DNA of 64,000 nucleotides, from the NCBI RefSeq assembly GCF_042666655.1, contig NZ_JBHTDE010000006.1, positions 186,001 through 250,000 on the forward strand. The letters run 5' to 3'. The notes beneath the pieces are model-generated. The model saw only the letters and a list, made by a program, of their open reading frames with translations. It made no database searches and had not been told where the DNA came from. Made by a program: the position numbers and the translations under genes. Positions 16,901 to 26,031 of this stretch are shown piece after piece. Each line of letters opens with the position of its first letter. The stretch's first letter is position 1. Source of the stretch: Paracraurococcus sp042666655 (GTDB taxonomy: Bacteria; Pseudomonadota; Alphaproteobacteria; Acetobacterales; Acetobacteraceae).

Positions 16901-18103
16901 TTACTTCAGCCCGGCGCAGAAGCGCTGGATACGCGTGCAGGCATCCACCAGCTGGTCGTCGCTGGTGGCGTAGCTGATGCGGAAATAGCCGGGATACATG
17001 AAGGCGGTGCCGTGCACGCAGGCGACCCCTTCCTCCTCCAGCAAGGCGAGGCAGAAATCCTCGTCCGTCTCGATCCGCTTGCCGCCCGCCGTGGTCTTGC
17101 CGATGCAGCCCTGCATGGACGGGAAGACGTAGAAGGCGCCTTCCGGCTTGTGGCAGCGGATGCCCTGGGCGGCGTTCAGCATCTCCACCACCATGTCGCG
17201 GCGGCGCTTGTAGGCCACCTTCATCGTGTCGATGAATTCCTGCGGCCCGGTCAGCGCCTCGACCGCCGCGGCCTGGCTGATGCTGCTGGTGTTGCTGGTG
17301 GACTGGCTCTGCAGCTTGTCCATCTGCTTGATGAGGTGCGCCGGCGCGCCGGCATAGCCGATCCGCCAGCCGGTCATCGCATAGGCCTTGGAGCAGCCGT
17401 TCATGGTCACGGTGCGGTCGCGCAGCCGTGGCTCGACCTCCAGCACCGTCGCCGGGCGAAAGCCGTCATAGGCCAGCTTGTTGTAGATGTCGTCGGTGAA
17501 GACCCAGACATCGGGGTGCCGCATCAGCACGTCCGTCAACGCCTTCAGTTCCTCGGCCGAATAGGCCGCACCGGTCGGGTTGGACGGGTTGTTCAGCAGG
17601 AACCACTTGGTCTTCGGCGTGATCGCGGCTTCGAGCTGCTCGGCGCGCAGCTTGAAGCCCATGTTCTCGTCGCCGCGGACGATCACCGGCTTGCCTTCGG
17701 CGAGCTCGACGATGTCCGGGTAGGAGACCCAGCAGGGGGAGGGGATGATGACCTCGTCGCCCGCCTGGATGGTGGCGAGGAAGGCGTCGAAGATCACCTG
17801 CTTGCCGCCGGTGGCGACCAGGATTTCCTCCGGCTTGTAGTCGATCCCGTGGTCGGCCTTGAAACGGGCGGCCACCGCCTGGCGCAGCGCCGGCGTGCCG
17901 GCGACGTCGGTGTAGCGCGTCTCGCCGCGCCGGATGGCGGCGATCGCCGCCTCCTTGACGTTGTCCGGGGTGTCGAAGTCGGGCTCGCCCGCGGCCAGGC
18001 CGATGACGTCCTTGCCCGCCGCCTTCAGCGCCCGCGCCTTGCTGGTCATGGCGATGGTGAGGGACGGGGAGATCCGGTCGAGCCGGTCGGCGATGAGCTT
18101 CAT
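16901..18103 (-). CDS. Class I aspartate aminotransferase, copy 2
   Basis: 400 residues, same length as the downstream paralogue. IGLAAGEPDFDTP, RYTDVAGTPALRQAVAARF, NNPSNPTGAAY and the PLP lysine in NGCSKAYAMTGWRIGYAG match the alphaproteobacterial type I-gamma aspartate aminotransferase closely, more so than copy 1. It is therefore the better candidate for the housekeeping aspartate/oxaloacetate enzyme. The start at 18103 is the ATG before KLIADRLDRISPS. It lies 59 bases downstream of the polyamine transporter operon on the same strand. Confidence 0.92.
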   Translation of the reverse strand: MKLIADRLDRISPSLTIAMTSKARALKAAGKDVIGLAAGEPDFDTPDNVKEAAIAAIRRGETRYTDVAGTPALRQAVAARFKADHGIDYKPEEILVATGGKQVIFDAFLATIQAGDEVIIPSPCWVSYPDIVELAEGKPVIVRGDENMGFKLRAEQLEAAITPKTKWFLLNNPSNPTGAAYSAEELKALTDVLMRHPDVWVFTDDIYNKLAYDGFRPATVLEVEPRLRDRTVTMNGCSKAYAMTGWRIGYAGAPAHLIKQMDKLQSQSTSNTSSISQAAAVEALTGPQEFIDTMKVAYKRRRDMVVEMLNAAQGIRCHKPEGAFYVFPSMQGCIGKTTAGGKRIETDEDFCLALLEEEGVACVHGTAFMYPGYFRISYATSDDQLVDACTRIQRFCAGLK

Positions 18104-18162
18104 GGGACAGGGGCCTGTGGTCTGGCGAAGGGCGGGGACCCTACAGGCCACCCCCCGCCGCT

Positions 18163-18972
18163 TCAACCCGCGCGAGCGCCACCCCGGCCATTCCGCCCGA
18201 GAATGACGGCCGCGAGGCCAAGGCAGACCCCCGCCACCGCCAGGATGACGGCGGCCAGCGCGTTGATCTCCGGCGTCAGCCCCACCCGCAACTGGGAGAA
18301 GACCAGCATCGGCAGCGTCGTCCCGGCCGGGCCGGAGACGAAGCTGGCCACCACCACGTCGTCCAGCGACAGGGTGAAGGCCAGCAGCCAGCCCGCCACC
18401 AGCGCCGGGGCGATCAGCGGCAGGGTCACCGTGCGGAATACCGTGAAGGGTGCAGCACCCAGGTCGGCTGCGGCTTCCTCCAGCGCCGGGTCGAGGCCGG
18501 CCAGCCGCGCCTGCACCACCACGGCGACATAGGCCAGGCCCAGCGTCGCATGCGCCAGCAGCACGGTCGCCGCGCCGCGCCCGGCCTGCCAGCCGAAGGC
18601 CGCCTCCGCCGCGCCCTGCAGCACCACGAACAGCAGCAGCAGCGACAGGCCGGTCACCACCTCCGGCAAGACCAGCGGCGCGCCGGCCAGGGCGCCGAAC
18701 AGCGCCCGGCCGCGGAACCGCCCGTGCCGCGCCAGCACCCAGCCCGCCATGCCGCCCAGCAGCACCGCCAGCGTCGCGGCGCCCGCGGCGATCCGCAGCG
18801 ACAGCCAGGCAGCCTCCAGCATGCGTTCGTTCGCCGTAAGCGCCTGGAACCAGCGCAGGGAGAAGCCGCCCCACTGGAAGGGGATGCGGTCGGCGCTGAA
18901 GGCGTAACCGACCAGCAGCAAGATCGGCAGCCAGAGAAAAGCCAAGCCCAAGGCCAGGCCAGCCCGCTTCAT
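18163..18972 (-). CDS. potI: Polyamine-type ABC importer permease (PotC/PotI-like)
   Basis: 269 residues with six predicted helices. The inner-membrane permease signature EEAAADLGAAPFTVFRTVTLPLIAPAL is in the expected loop, and SLDDVVVASFVSGPAGTTLPMLVFS is typical of PotC/PotI. With the other permease, the ATPase and the periplasmic receptor upstream it forms a complete putrescine/spermidine-type importer. It overlaps the upstream permease by ATGA. The paralogue names of Escherichia coli are used by position; the true substrate is not shown by the sequence. Confidence 0.9.
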   Translation of the reverse strand: MKRAGLALGLAFLWLPILLLVGYAFSADRIPFQWGGFSLRWFQALTANERMLEAAWLSLRIAAGAATLAVLLGGMAGWVLARHGRFRGRALFGALAGAPLVLPEVVTGLSLLLLFVVLQGAAEAAFGWQAGRGAATVLLAHATLGLAYVAVVVQARLAGLDPALEEAAADLGAAPFTVFRTVTLPLIAPALVAGWLLAFTLSLDDVVVASFVSGPAGTTLPMLVFSQLRVGLTPEINALAAVILAVAGVCLGLAAVILGRNGRGGARAG

Positions 18973-19883
18973 GGCGATATCCCGGGGCGCCGCCCCGGAC
19001 CCCGCGAAGGGGGCGAAGCCCCCCTTCGAGACCCCCCTTCATCCAAGCCCTGGAACAGGCGGATCGGGACGATCAGGAGGACCAGCAGGGCCACCGCCAG
19101 GGCCGCGGCCAGGGGCCAGTCGCGGTTCTGGAAGAACTCGGCCCACAAGACGCGGCCGGCCAGCAAGGCCTCCGGCGGGCCAAGCAATTCCGGGATCACG
19201 TATTCCCCGGCCGCCGGGATGAAGACCAGCAGGAAAGCCGCCGCCGCCCCGGGCAGGCTCAAGGGCAGCGTCACCGTGCGGAACACCACCCAGGGGCCGG
19301 CGCCCAGGTCCGCCGCGGCCTCCTCCACGCTCAGGTCGCGCCGCAGCAGCGTGGCGGTCAGCGGCAGCACGGCGAAGGGCAGATACGCATGCACCATGCC
19401 GAGATACATCGCCGCATCGCTATAGAGCAGCGGCAGCGGAGCCTCCGTCAGTCCCAGCCGCATCAGCACCCCGTTCACCCAGCCGCCATCCCGCAGCAGC
19501 CCGATCCAGGCACCCAAGCGCGGCAGGAAGCCGGTCCAGAAGGGCAGCAGCACAAGCGCCAGCAAGGGCAGCCGCCAGCCCTCCCGCGCCGCCGCGATCC
19601 CCAGCGCCATGGGATAGGCCAGGCCGAGGCACAGCGCCGCGGACACCCCGGCCACCACCAGCGAGCGCAGGAAGGCGCCGGCATAGTAACCGTCCTGCAC
19701 CAGGGTCAGCAGCGACTCGAAGCTGCCCTGCCAGCCTTCGGTCAGCGACACCGGCGGCAGGAAGGGCGGCACCCCCGGTGCGCCCCGGCTCAGCGCGATG
19801 GCAGCCAGGATCGCCACCGGCGCCGCCACCAGCACCAGCAGCCAAGCGAAGGGCGGCAGCAGGATCAGCGCACGGCGAATCAT
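18969..19883 (-). CDS. potH: Polyamine-type ABC importer permease (PotB/PotH-like)
   Basis: 304 residues from the ATG at 19883, which overlaps the ATPase stop (ATGA). Six helices and the loop SVEEAAADLGAGPWVVFRTVTLPLSLPGA mark a type I importer permease; GEYVIPELLGPPE is typical of PotB/PotH. The expected family C-terminus is reached near RLFQGL. The last 25 or so residues (GASPPSRGPGRRPG) are encoded by a GC-rich palindromic repeat that has entered the 3' end of the frame. The tail is probably non-functional and cytoplasmic. Confidence 0.9.
   Translation of the reverse strand: MIRRALILLPPFAWLLVLVAAPVAILAAIALSRGAPGVPPFLPPVSLTEGWQGSFESLLTLVQDGYYAGAFLRSLVVAGVSAALCLGLAYPMALGIAAAREGWRLPLLALVLLPFWTGFLPRLGAWIGLLRDGGWVNGVLMRLGLTEAPLPLLYSDAAMYLGMVHAYLPFAVLPLTATLLRRDLSVEEAAADLGAGPWVVFRTVTLPLSLPGAAAAFLLVFIPAAGEYVIPELLGPPEALLAGRVLWAEFFQNRDWPLAAALAVALLVLLIVPIRLFQGLDEGGSRRGASPPSRGPGRRPGISP
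18982..19037. repeat. GC-rich double hairpin repeat inside the potH 3' end
   Basis: Two adjacent hairpins: GGGGCGCCGCCCC (18984-18996) and CGAAGGGGGC / GCCCCCCTTCG (19005-19014, 19018-19028, GAA loop), joined by GGACCCCG. The element lies wholly within the last codons of the permease gene and just upstream of the next gene's ATGA start. It is a different class from the 140-bp elements. It has no stop codon in the reading frame used, so it lengthened the protein rather than breaking it. Confidence 0.75.
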
Positions 19884-20953
19884 CCGGCCAGCGGCGCCAG
19901 GCTCTCGGCCGCCCAGGCGAGCGCGATCGCCGCCCCCGGCGCCGGCGGCGGCACATCGGCCGGCAGCGCCACCCGCCATTCCGCGCCGCCCGGCAACGCC
20001 ACCACCGCCAGCCAGCCGTCGCCGCGATAGGCCAGTTCGCGCACCCGCGCCGTCACGCCGTTCTCGGCCGGGGCCTCGGCCACCAACCGGATCCGCTCCG
20101 GCCGCAGGGCATAGGCGGCTGCCGGCTGCACCGGGCGCAGCCGGCAGCCGGCGATGCACGCCACCGCCCCGTCCGGCTGCGGCCGGCCTTCCAGGATATT
20201 CGCGGAACCTAGGAATTCAGCCACGTGCCTTGTCGCCGGCCGGTCGTACAGCGCCTGCGGCGGGCCGTATTGCGCCACCCGCCCGCCCTGCAGCACCGCC
20301 ACCCGGTCGGCCAGCGCCAGCGCCTCCGCCTGGTCGTGCGTCACCATGACGAACCCCGCGCCGGTCGCCCGCTGCAGCGCGCGCAGCTCAAGCCCCGTGC
20401 GTTCCCGCAGGGAGGCATCCAGCGCCCCCAGCGGTTCGTCCAGCAGCAGCAGCGGCGGGCGCTTCACCAGGCTGCGGACCAGCGCCACGCGCTGCCGCTG
20501 GCCGCCGGACAGCTGCGCCGGCCGCCGCGCCGCGAAGCCCTGCAGCCCGACCAGGGCCAGCGCCTCCTCGACCCGCCGGGCGATCTCCGGCTTCGCCACC
20601 CGGTCGCGGCGCAGCCCGTAGGCGACGTTGTCGAAGACGCTCAGATGCGGGAACAGCGCGTAGCTCTGGAACACCATGCTGACCGGCCGCGCATGCGGCG
20701 GCAGCGCGCCGATGTCGCGGTCCTGCAGCAGCACGCGGCCGGCCTCCGCCGTCTCGAACCCGGCGACGATCCGCAGCAGCGTCGACTTGCCGGATCCGCT
20801 GCCGCCCAGCAGCGCCACGAACTCGCCCGGCGCCACGTCGAGGCTCAGCGCGTCCAAAGCGAGCGTCGCGCCGAAACGCTTCGTCACCCCCTCGATGCGC
20901 AGCAGCGGCGCGGCACCGATGACCGGGGAGCCGCCAGGCCCGGAGGTCTCCAT
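19880..20953 (-). CDS. potG: Polyamine-type ABC importer ATPase (PotA/PotG-like)
   Basis: 357 residues. Walker A GGSGSGKST (about 50-58), Q-loop VFQSYALFPHLSV, signature LSGGQRQRV, Walker B LLLLDEPLGALD and switch THDQAEAL are all intact. The C-terminal 110 residues form the TOBE regulatory domain (ALRPERIRLV). It energises uptake through the two permeases encoded next. The start at 20953 (METSGPGG) gives a short extension before the ABC domain. Sixteen bases separate it from the receptor gene upstream. Confidence 0.93.
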   Translation of the reverse strand: METSGPGGSPVIGAAPLLRIEGVTKRFGATLALDALSLDVAPGEFVALLGGSGSGKSTLLRIVAGFETAEAGRVLLQDRDIGALPPHARPVSMVFQSYALFPHLSVFDNVAYGLRRDRVAKPEIARRVEEALALVGLQGFAARRPAQLSGGQRQRVALVRSLVKRPPLLLLDEPLGALDASLRERTGLELRALQRATGAGFVMVTHDQAEALALADRVAVLQGGRVAQYGPPQALYDRPATRHVAEFLGSANILEGRPQPDGAVACIAGCRLRPVQPAAAYALRPERIRLVAEAPAENGVTARVRELAYRGDGWLAVVALPGGAEWRVALPADVPPPAPGAAIALAWAAESLAPLAG

Positions 20954-20969
20954 CGGTGCCGCCAAAACC

Positions 20970-22067
20970 TCAGCGCCCCGCCCGGAAGCGGCTCCAGAGC
21001 CGGGTGCGCGCCCGCTCCGCGGCCTGGCTCGGCGTGGCCGGGACGAAGGCATGGGCCAGCGCCGCCTCGGACGGGTAGACATTCGGGTCGTCCCGCACCG
21101 CCTCTGCCACCAGCGGCCGGCTGGCCGGCACCGCGTTGGGGTAGCGCACCTGGCTGGTGATCGCCGCCATCATCTCCGGCTGCAGCACGAAGTCGATGAA
21201 GGCCTGTGCCGCGTCCGGGTTCGGCGCGTCGGCCGGGATCGCCAGCAGGTCGAACCAGAGATGCGCGCCCGACTTCGGCGCGGCATAGCCGAGCTCGACG
21301 CCTTTTGCCGCCTCCCGCGCCCGGGCCGCGGCCTGGATGACGTCGCCGCTATAGGTCAGCGCGACGCAGATCTCCCCGCTCGCCAGCATGTCGAGCAGCG
21401 CGCCCGAGCCGGGGATGGCGCGCAGATGCGGCCGGATCGCCAGCAGCGCCTGCTCGGCCGCCTTCAGGTCGGCGGCATCCGTGGTGTCGGGGTCCTTCCC
21501 CAGCCATGCCAGCACCGAGGGCAGCACGTCCGTCGCGCTGTCCATCACCGCCAGCCCGCATTTGGCCAGCTTCGCCGCATTCTCCGGCTTCAGCAGCAGA
21601 TCGAGGCCGTCGAGCGGCGCCTCCGGCCAGAGCGCCCGCACCCTGTCCAGCCTGATGCCGAGCCCGACCGTGCCCCACAGATAGATCGCGCCGAAGCGGT
21701 TGCCGGGATCGACGGTGGCCACCCGCTGCATCAGCCGCGGGTCGAGGTTCTTCCAATTCGGGATCTTGTCGCGATCCAAGGGCCGCAGCGCACCGGCCTT
21801 CACCAGCCGGGCGAAGGTCGGCTCGCCGGTCGGGACGATGATGTCGTAGCCCGACCGCCCGGCCGAGAGCTTGCCCTCCAGCGTCTCCAGGCTGTCGTAG
21901 ACGTCGTAGCGGATGCGGATGCCGGTCTGCTGCTGGAAGCGCTGGACCACGGAGGGGGCGATGTAGTCGGTCCAGTTGTAGACGTTGAGCACCGGCTGCG
22001 CCGCGGCGGGCAGGCCCGCCAGGCTGGCCAGGATGGCTGCAAGAAGAAGGCCTCGGCGCATCGCCAT
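20970..22067 (-). CDS. potF: Polyamine-type periplasmic substrate-binding protein
   Basis: 365 residues with a cleavable signal peptide (RRGLLLAAILASLAGLPAAA, cut before QPVLNVYNW). VYNWTDYIAPSVV, the binding-site motif and YVLYSGDV-like ALTYSGDVIQAAA, plus YPNAVPASRPLV near the end, are characteristic of PotF/PotD. It is first in the operon, so the promoter lies in the 279-base divergent gap with the phage-like cassette. Whether it binds putrescine, spermidine or another diamine needs residue-level comparison. Confidence 0.92.
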   Translation of the reverse strand: MAMRRGLLLAAILASLAGLPAAAQPVLNVYNWTDYIAPSVVQRFQQQTGIRIRYDVYDSLETLEGKLSAGRSGYDIIVPTGEPTFARLVKAGALRPLDRDKIPNWKNLDPRLMQRVATVDPGNRFGAIYLWGTVGLGIRLDRVRALWPEAPLDGLDLLLKPENAAKLAKCGLAVMDSATDVLPSVLAWLGKDPDTTDAADLKAAEQALLAIRPHLRAIPGSGALLDMLASGEICVALTYSGDVIQAAARAREAAKGVELGYAAPKSGAHLWFDLLAIPADAPNPDAAQAFIDFVLQPEMMAAITSQVRYPNAVPASRPLVAEAVRDDPNVYPSEAALAHAFVPATPSQAAERARTRLWSRFRAGR

Positions 22068-22179
22068 CCCGCTCCGGTTGGGTCGCGCCGAGGCTAGCAG
22101 GACGCGGCGATTCCGGAAGGGTCGGCAGCGCCTGCCGAAGACTGCGGTCCCATCATTCGCAAAACTAGGATCATTTTCC

Positions 22180-22208
22180 TTGACAGCGCGGCTTGCTCCG
22201 CGCTATCC
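22180..22208 (+). promoter_or_regulatory. Predicted sigma-70 promoter for the tail-spike cassette
   Basis: TTGACA at 22180-22185 is followed after 17 bases by CTATCC at 22203-22208, close to the alphaproteobacterial TTGAC-N17-CTAT pattern. An AT-rich run (AAAACTAGGATCATTTTC) lies directly upstream like an UP element, unusual for this GC-rich window. Transcription would begin about 22215 and reach the first cassette gene at 22347. Strand and spacing fit only the cassette, not potF. Prediction only. Confidence 0.6.
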
Positions 22209-22346
22209 CCACCACGCCGACGGCCGAGATGCGCCCGACGCTCCCCCCGCACCATCCGAGCCCGCCGCACCCGGTCCCCCGCGCCGCGCACCCGCGCCGC
22301 GTGGCCCGCCGGCGCGACCGGCCGCTGCCGAGACGGAGAGAACCCC

Positions 22347-23000
22347 GTGCCCTTCAGCCCGGCCAACCTCAATGCCTTGCTCCAGACCAGCGCCTTCAAT
22401 CTCTGGCACTACCGCACCGCGGATACCCGTGCCGTGGTCAGTGCCGCCGGCTACTTCACCCCGGTCGCCGCCAGCCTGAAGCCCGGCGACCTGATGGTGC
22501 TGCAGACCGTGGACGCCATGGCGCTGGTGCCCTTCCGCTCCAATGCCGTGCTCGGCACCGGCGTGACGCTGGACGGCGCGGTCGGGCCGATCACCCTGCT
22601 CCGCGCGGCCACCCAGGGCTTCCGCTTCGGCCAAGCGGCCTCCGCCGTGGTGCGGACCATCCTGCTGGCGCCGATCGCCGCCGGGATCCTCGCCGGCGGC
22701 AGCATCCCGGTCTCCGCCAGCGTCACCGGGCCGATCGCCCAGGTGGTCTTCAGCCTGCGCGACGCCAGCGGCGCCATCATCCCGCCGGTCAAGGCCGTGG
22801 CGGTGCAGGGCGGCCTCGCCGCCACCAGCTTTCCCGCCCCGCCGGTCGGCAGCGGCTACCGCATCCAGGTGGAGGATGCCGCCGATCCGGCGATCGCCGA
22901 GACCTCCCGCAGCTTCAGCGTGGCGCCCGACATCGCCCACCTGCTGATCGAGTCCGGCGACGGCCTGGCCACCGAGGCGGGCGACCCGCTGAAGCGCTGA
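22347..23000 (+). CDS. Phage-like tail-associated protein, unknown
   Basis: 217 residues from GTG at 22347 behind GGAGAG. The first 65 residues (FSPANLNALLQTSAFNLWHYRTADTR, then GYFTPVAASLKPGDLMVLQTVDA) resemble short phage and prophage tail-cassette proteins. Residues 105-195 have an Ig-like look with alternating hydrophobic strands (GSIPVSASVTGPIAQVVFSL). No enzyme motif is present. It leads a run of four phage-type genes and is likely a structural or adaptor component. The exact role is not known to me. Confidence 0.7.
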   Translation: MPFSPANLNALLQTSAFNLWHYRTADTRAVVSAAGYFTPVAASLKPGDLMVLQTVDAMALVPFRSNAVLGTGVTLDGAVGPITLLRAATQGFRFGQAASAVVRTILLAPIAAGILAGGSIPVSASVTGPIAQVVFSLRDASGAIIPPVKAVAVQGGLAATSFPAPPVGSGYRIQVEDAADPAIAETSRSFSVAPDIAHLLIESGDGLATEAGDPLKR

Positions 23001-23073
23001 CCCGCGCCGCGCCGCCCCATCCCGCCATCCGCCCGCAGCCCCACCGCTGCGCGCCCTTCCGGACCGGAGACCA

Positions 23074-25671
23074 ATGCCCGACGTCAGGATCAGCGAGCTT
23101 CCCGCCGCCGTCACCCCCGCGGATGCGGACCTCGCGCCGCTGGTGCAATCCAGCGGCGCCACCCTCGAGACCCGCCGCGCCACCGTCGCGCAGCTCCGCA
23201 ACGCGGTGCTGGCCGACCGCGGCGCGCATGTGCGCGACTACGGCGCGGTGGGCGACGGCGTCACCAACGACGCGCCCGCCATCCAGGCGGCGATCAACGA
23301 CCTGAAGACCAGGGGCGGCGGCACGCTGAGCTTCGGCCCGCGGGTCTACCGCATCGCCTCCGCCATCGTGCTCGCGGATGCCACAATCCGGCTGCAGGGC
23401 GCCGGCTTCACCGAAGGCCCGTCCCCCGCCCAGGGCACCTGGCTGAAGATCGATGCCACCGGCTTCACCCCCTTCACCTTCACCGGCATCTACACCCGGG
23501 GCGCGGCGGTGCGCGACATCGCCGTGGCGCAGCACCACACCGCCGCGCTGAACGCCGCCTGGGCGCCGGTCGACTACGACTTCGTCTTCCGGGTGGAGGA
23601 CTGCCTCGGTGGGGTCGATTTCGACAACGTCTTCCTCAGCAACATCACCCGCGGCATCTACGCGCGGAATTCCGGTCGGCTCGACATCCGCCGGCTGCGC
23701 GGCCAGGTGCTGCGCACCGGCGTCGAGATCGACCAGTGCCTGGACATCCCACGCATCCACAGCGTGCATTTCTGGCCCTTCTGGACCAGCGACAACAATG
23801 TCATCCGCTGGGCCCAGGCGAACGGCGACGCCATGGTCTTCCGCCGCTGCGACGGCGTCTTCATCGACCAGGCCTTCGTGCTCGGCTACCGCAGCATGTT
23901 CCGCTTCGGGTCCTCGGCCAGCGGCATCACGACCAAATTCTACATCGGCCAAGCCTATACCGATTTCTGCCAGTACGGCGTCTGGGTCGAGGCCAACGGC
24001 ACCGATGGCCAGATCGCCAACCTGACCCACCAGGGCGAGATCTTCAACGCCGGCGGCCCGCCGCTGGCCGGCGGCAGCGGCATCTTCGTCAATGCCTCCA
24101 ACACCCGCATCCAGGCGGCCAATCTCCGCATCGACGCGGTCGAGGACAACGCCATCCGCATCGCCGGCAGCGGCAACCGGCTGGACGTCTTCTCGCTGCG
24201 TTGCGTGCGCTACAATTACCGCAACAACGGATCCACCGCGATCCTGCTGGGCGATAGCGGGGCCGCCGCGCCCAACCGTGTCTATCTCGGCAGCCCGCCG
24301 CTGCTGGAAGGCGGCAACGGGGACCTGCTGGTCAATACCGGCACCAACGCGGTCCTGGCCCTTGGCGCGCCGGCCGGCCGCGCCGCGCGGCCGGGCCTGG
24401 CGCTCGGCAGCGCCGACACCGGCCTGTTCCAGCCAACCGGCGGCAGCCTCGCCGCCGCCGCCGGTGGCACCGAATTGCTGCGCACCACCGCCGGCGGCAC
24501 GGTCACGCTCGGCGCCGCCCCGGGCGGCCATGCGCTGGAAGTGGCGACGCCGCTGTCCGGGGCCAATCGCCTGCAGGTGACCGGCGGCGGCACCGGAGGC
24601 GCCGTCACCGCCCAGGCGCAGGGGGCGGATGCCAATATCGACTTCTGGGTCACCGCCAAGGGCAGCGGCCTGGTCCGCACCGTGACCGCCGCGGCGGCCG
24701 ACAATTCCTCCGCCCTGGCCACCACCGCCTGGGTGCGGGCGCAGGGCTATTCCACCGCATCGGGCGGCGGCGGCGTGGCGCCGGTGACCAGCGTGGCGGG
24801 CCGGATCGGCGACGTGGTCCTGACCATGTCCGACATCGCCGGCGCGGCGCCGCTCGCCTCGCCGGGCTTCAGCGGCAGCCCGACCGCGCCGACGCCGGCT
24901 GCGACCGACAACAGCACGGCGCTGGCCACCACCGCCTGGGCCTGGTCGCGGCCGCCGCAGCAGCAATTGGCCGACGCCACCGTCGCCGGCGGCAATCCGC
25001 GCGGGACCAACGCCACCGACTGGCAGGGCATCCGCAGCGCTCCCAACCAGGTGGCGAGCGCGACCCAGGCCACCATCGGCGGCGGCGGCGGCAACACCGC
25101 CTCCGCCACCGCCGCCACCGTCGCCGGCGGCAACAGCAACACCGCGGGCGGCCCGTACAGCTGGGTGCCCGGCGGCGTCCAGGCGGACAGCCGCGGCCTG
25201 CATGCGCGGGGTGCCTGGTCCGCCGGCCGCTTCGCCAGCAACGGCGATGCGCAGGCGGGGGAGTTCGTGCTCCGCCGGCAGACCACCGATGCGACCCCCG
25301 CCGTGCTGACCGCGGATGGCGGCACGCCGGGCGCCACCAACCTCGTCAACCTGCCGAACGATGCGACCTACGCGGTCCGCGTCATGATCGTGGCACGCCA
25401 GGTCGACGGCACGGCCGGGGCCGTCGGCGACAGTGCGCTCTGGGTCCGCGACTTCCTGGTGAAGCGCGGCACCGGCGCGGCCACCACCCAGATCACCGGC
25501 GTGTCGCAGACCGCCGCCAGCCCGACCGCCAGCGACAGCGGGGCGACGGCCTGGCGGGTCGTGCATGCGCCGGACACCAGCAACGGCGGCCTGTCGCTGA
25601 GCGTCACCGGCGCGGCCGGCAAATCGATCAACTGGGTCGCCCGCATCCTCTCGGTCGAGGTCGTCGGCTGA
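23074..25671 (+). CDS. Phage tail-spike-like protein with pectate-lyase-type beta-helix
   Basis: 865 residues. Residues 1-48 (VRISELPAAVTPADADLAPLV) are the usual N-terminal attachment segment of phage tail proteins. From about 50 (AHVRDYGAVGDGVTNDAPAIQAAI) to about 430 is a right-handed parallel beta-helix of the Pectate_lyase_3 type, the receptor-binding or depolymerase fold of tail spikes. Then come fibre repeats (DTGLFQPTGG; DNSSALATTAW and DNSTALATTAW), a Gly/Asn-rich region with GGNSNTAGG, and a C-terminal beta domain ending GKSINWVARILSVEVVG. Catalytic residues of the spike cannot be assigned by eye. Codon use matches the host. Confidence 0.85.
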   Translation: MPDVRISELPAAVTPADADLAPLVQSSGATLETRRATVAQLRNAVLADRGAHVRDYGAVGDGVTNDAPAIQAAINDLKTRGGGTLSFGPRVYRIASAIVLADATIRLQGAGFTEGPSPAQGTWLKIDATGFTPFTFTGIYTRGAAVRDIAVAQHHTAALNAAWAPVDYDFVFRVEDCLGGVDFDNVFLSNITRGIYARNSGRLDIRRLRGQVLRTGVEIDQCLDIPRIHSVHFWPFWTSDNNVIRWAQANGDAMVFRRCDGVFIDQAFVLGYRSMFRFGSSASGITTKFYIGQAYTDFCQYGVWVEANGTDGQIANLTHQGEIFNAGGPPLAGGSGIFVNASNTRIQAANLRIDAVEDNAIRIAGSGNRLDVFSLRCVRYNYRNNGSTAILLGDSGAAAPNRVYLGSPPLLEGGNGDLLVNTGTNAVLALGAPAGRAARPGLALGSADTGLFQPTGGSLAAAAGGTELLRTTAGGTVTLGAAPGGHALEVATPLSGANRLQVTGGGTGGAVTAQAQGADANIDFWVTAKGSGLVRTVTAAAADNSSALATTAWVRAQGYSTASGGGGVAPVTSVAGRIGDVVLTMSDIAGAAPLASPGFSGSPTAPTPAATDNSTALATTAWAWSRPPQQQLADATVAGGNPRGTNATDWQGIRSAPNQVASATQATIGGGGGNTASATAATVAGGNSNTAGGPYSWVPGGVQADSRGLHARGAWSAGRFASNGDAQAGEFVLRRQTTDATPAVLTADGGTPGATNLVNLPNDATYAVRVMIVARQVDGTAGAVGDSALWVRDFLVKRGTGAATTQITGVSQTAASPTASDSGATAWRVVHAPDTSNGGLSLSVTGAAGKSINWVARILSVEVVG

Positions 25672-25697
25672 CCCCCTTTCACCCCGGAGACCAATCC

Positions 25698-26000
25698 ATG
25701 GCGCTGATGAAGCCGATCGAGATCCGCAACACGGGTCTCCTCGCCGCCTATTGGCGGTTGACGCATTGCCAGATCGACCATGCCGCCGGCATCGCCGAAT
25801 TCCGTCTGCACGGCTACCCGAGCCGCGACGCGCGGGCCGCCGGCAAGCAGCCGCTGCCCGGGCTCAACTACCGCGCGACGGCCGCTGCGCTCGGCCTGCC
25901 CGACCTGCATGCGGTGACCAGCGCGACGCTCTACGCCGCGGCCCGCGCCCAGCCGGCCGAAGACGGCACGGTCTGGTTCGCCGATGCCCTGGATGCCTGA
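25698..26000 (+). CDS. Small phage tail-cassette protein
   Basis: 100 residues. The pattern LLAAYWRLTHCQIDHAAGIAEFRLHGYPSRDARAAGKQPL, then a C-terminal ATLYAAARAQPAEDGTVWFADALDA, resembles short proteins encoded beside tail-fibre genes in many phages of alphaproteobacteria; their function is unknown. It begins 26 bases after the spike gene behind the same CCGGAGACC leader. No signal peptide or membrane segment. Confidence 0.75.
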   Translation: MALMKPIEIRNTGLLAAYWRLTHCQIDHAAGIAEFRLHGYPSRDARAAGKQPLPGLNYRATAAALGLPDLHAVTSATLYAAARAQPAEDGTVWFADALDA

Positions 26001-26031
26001 CCCCACCTGCACCGATTGAGAGGAGAGACGC

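Noticed and set aside
22915..25566. 883-residue open frame opposite the tail-spike gene
   Set aside because: Low-complexity antisense of the beta-helix gene; no ribosome-binding site and no family.
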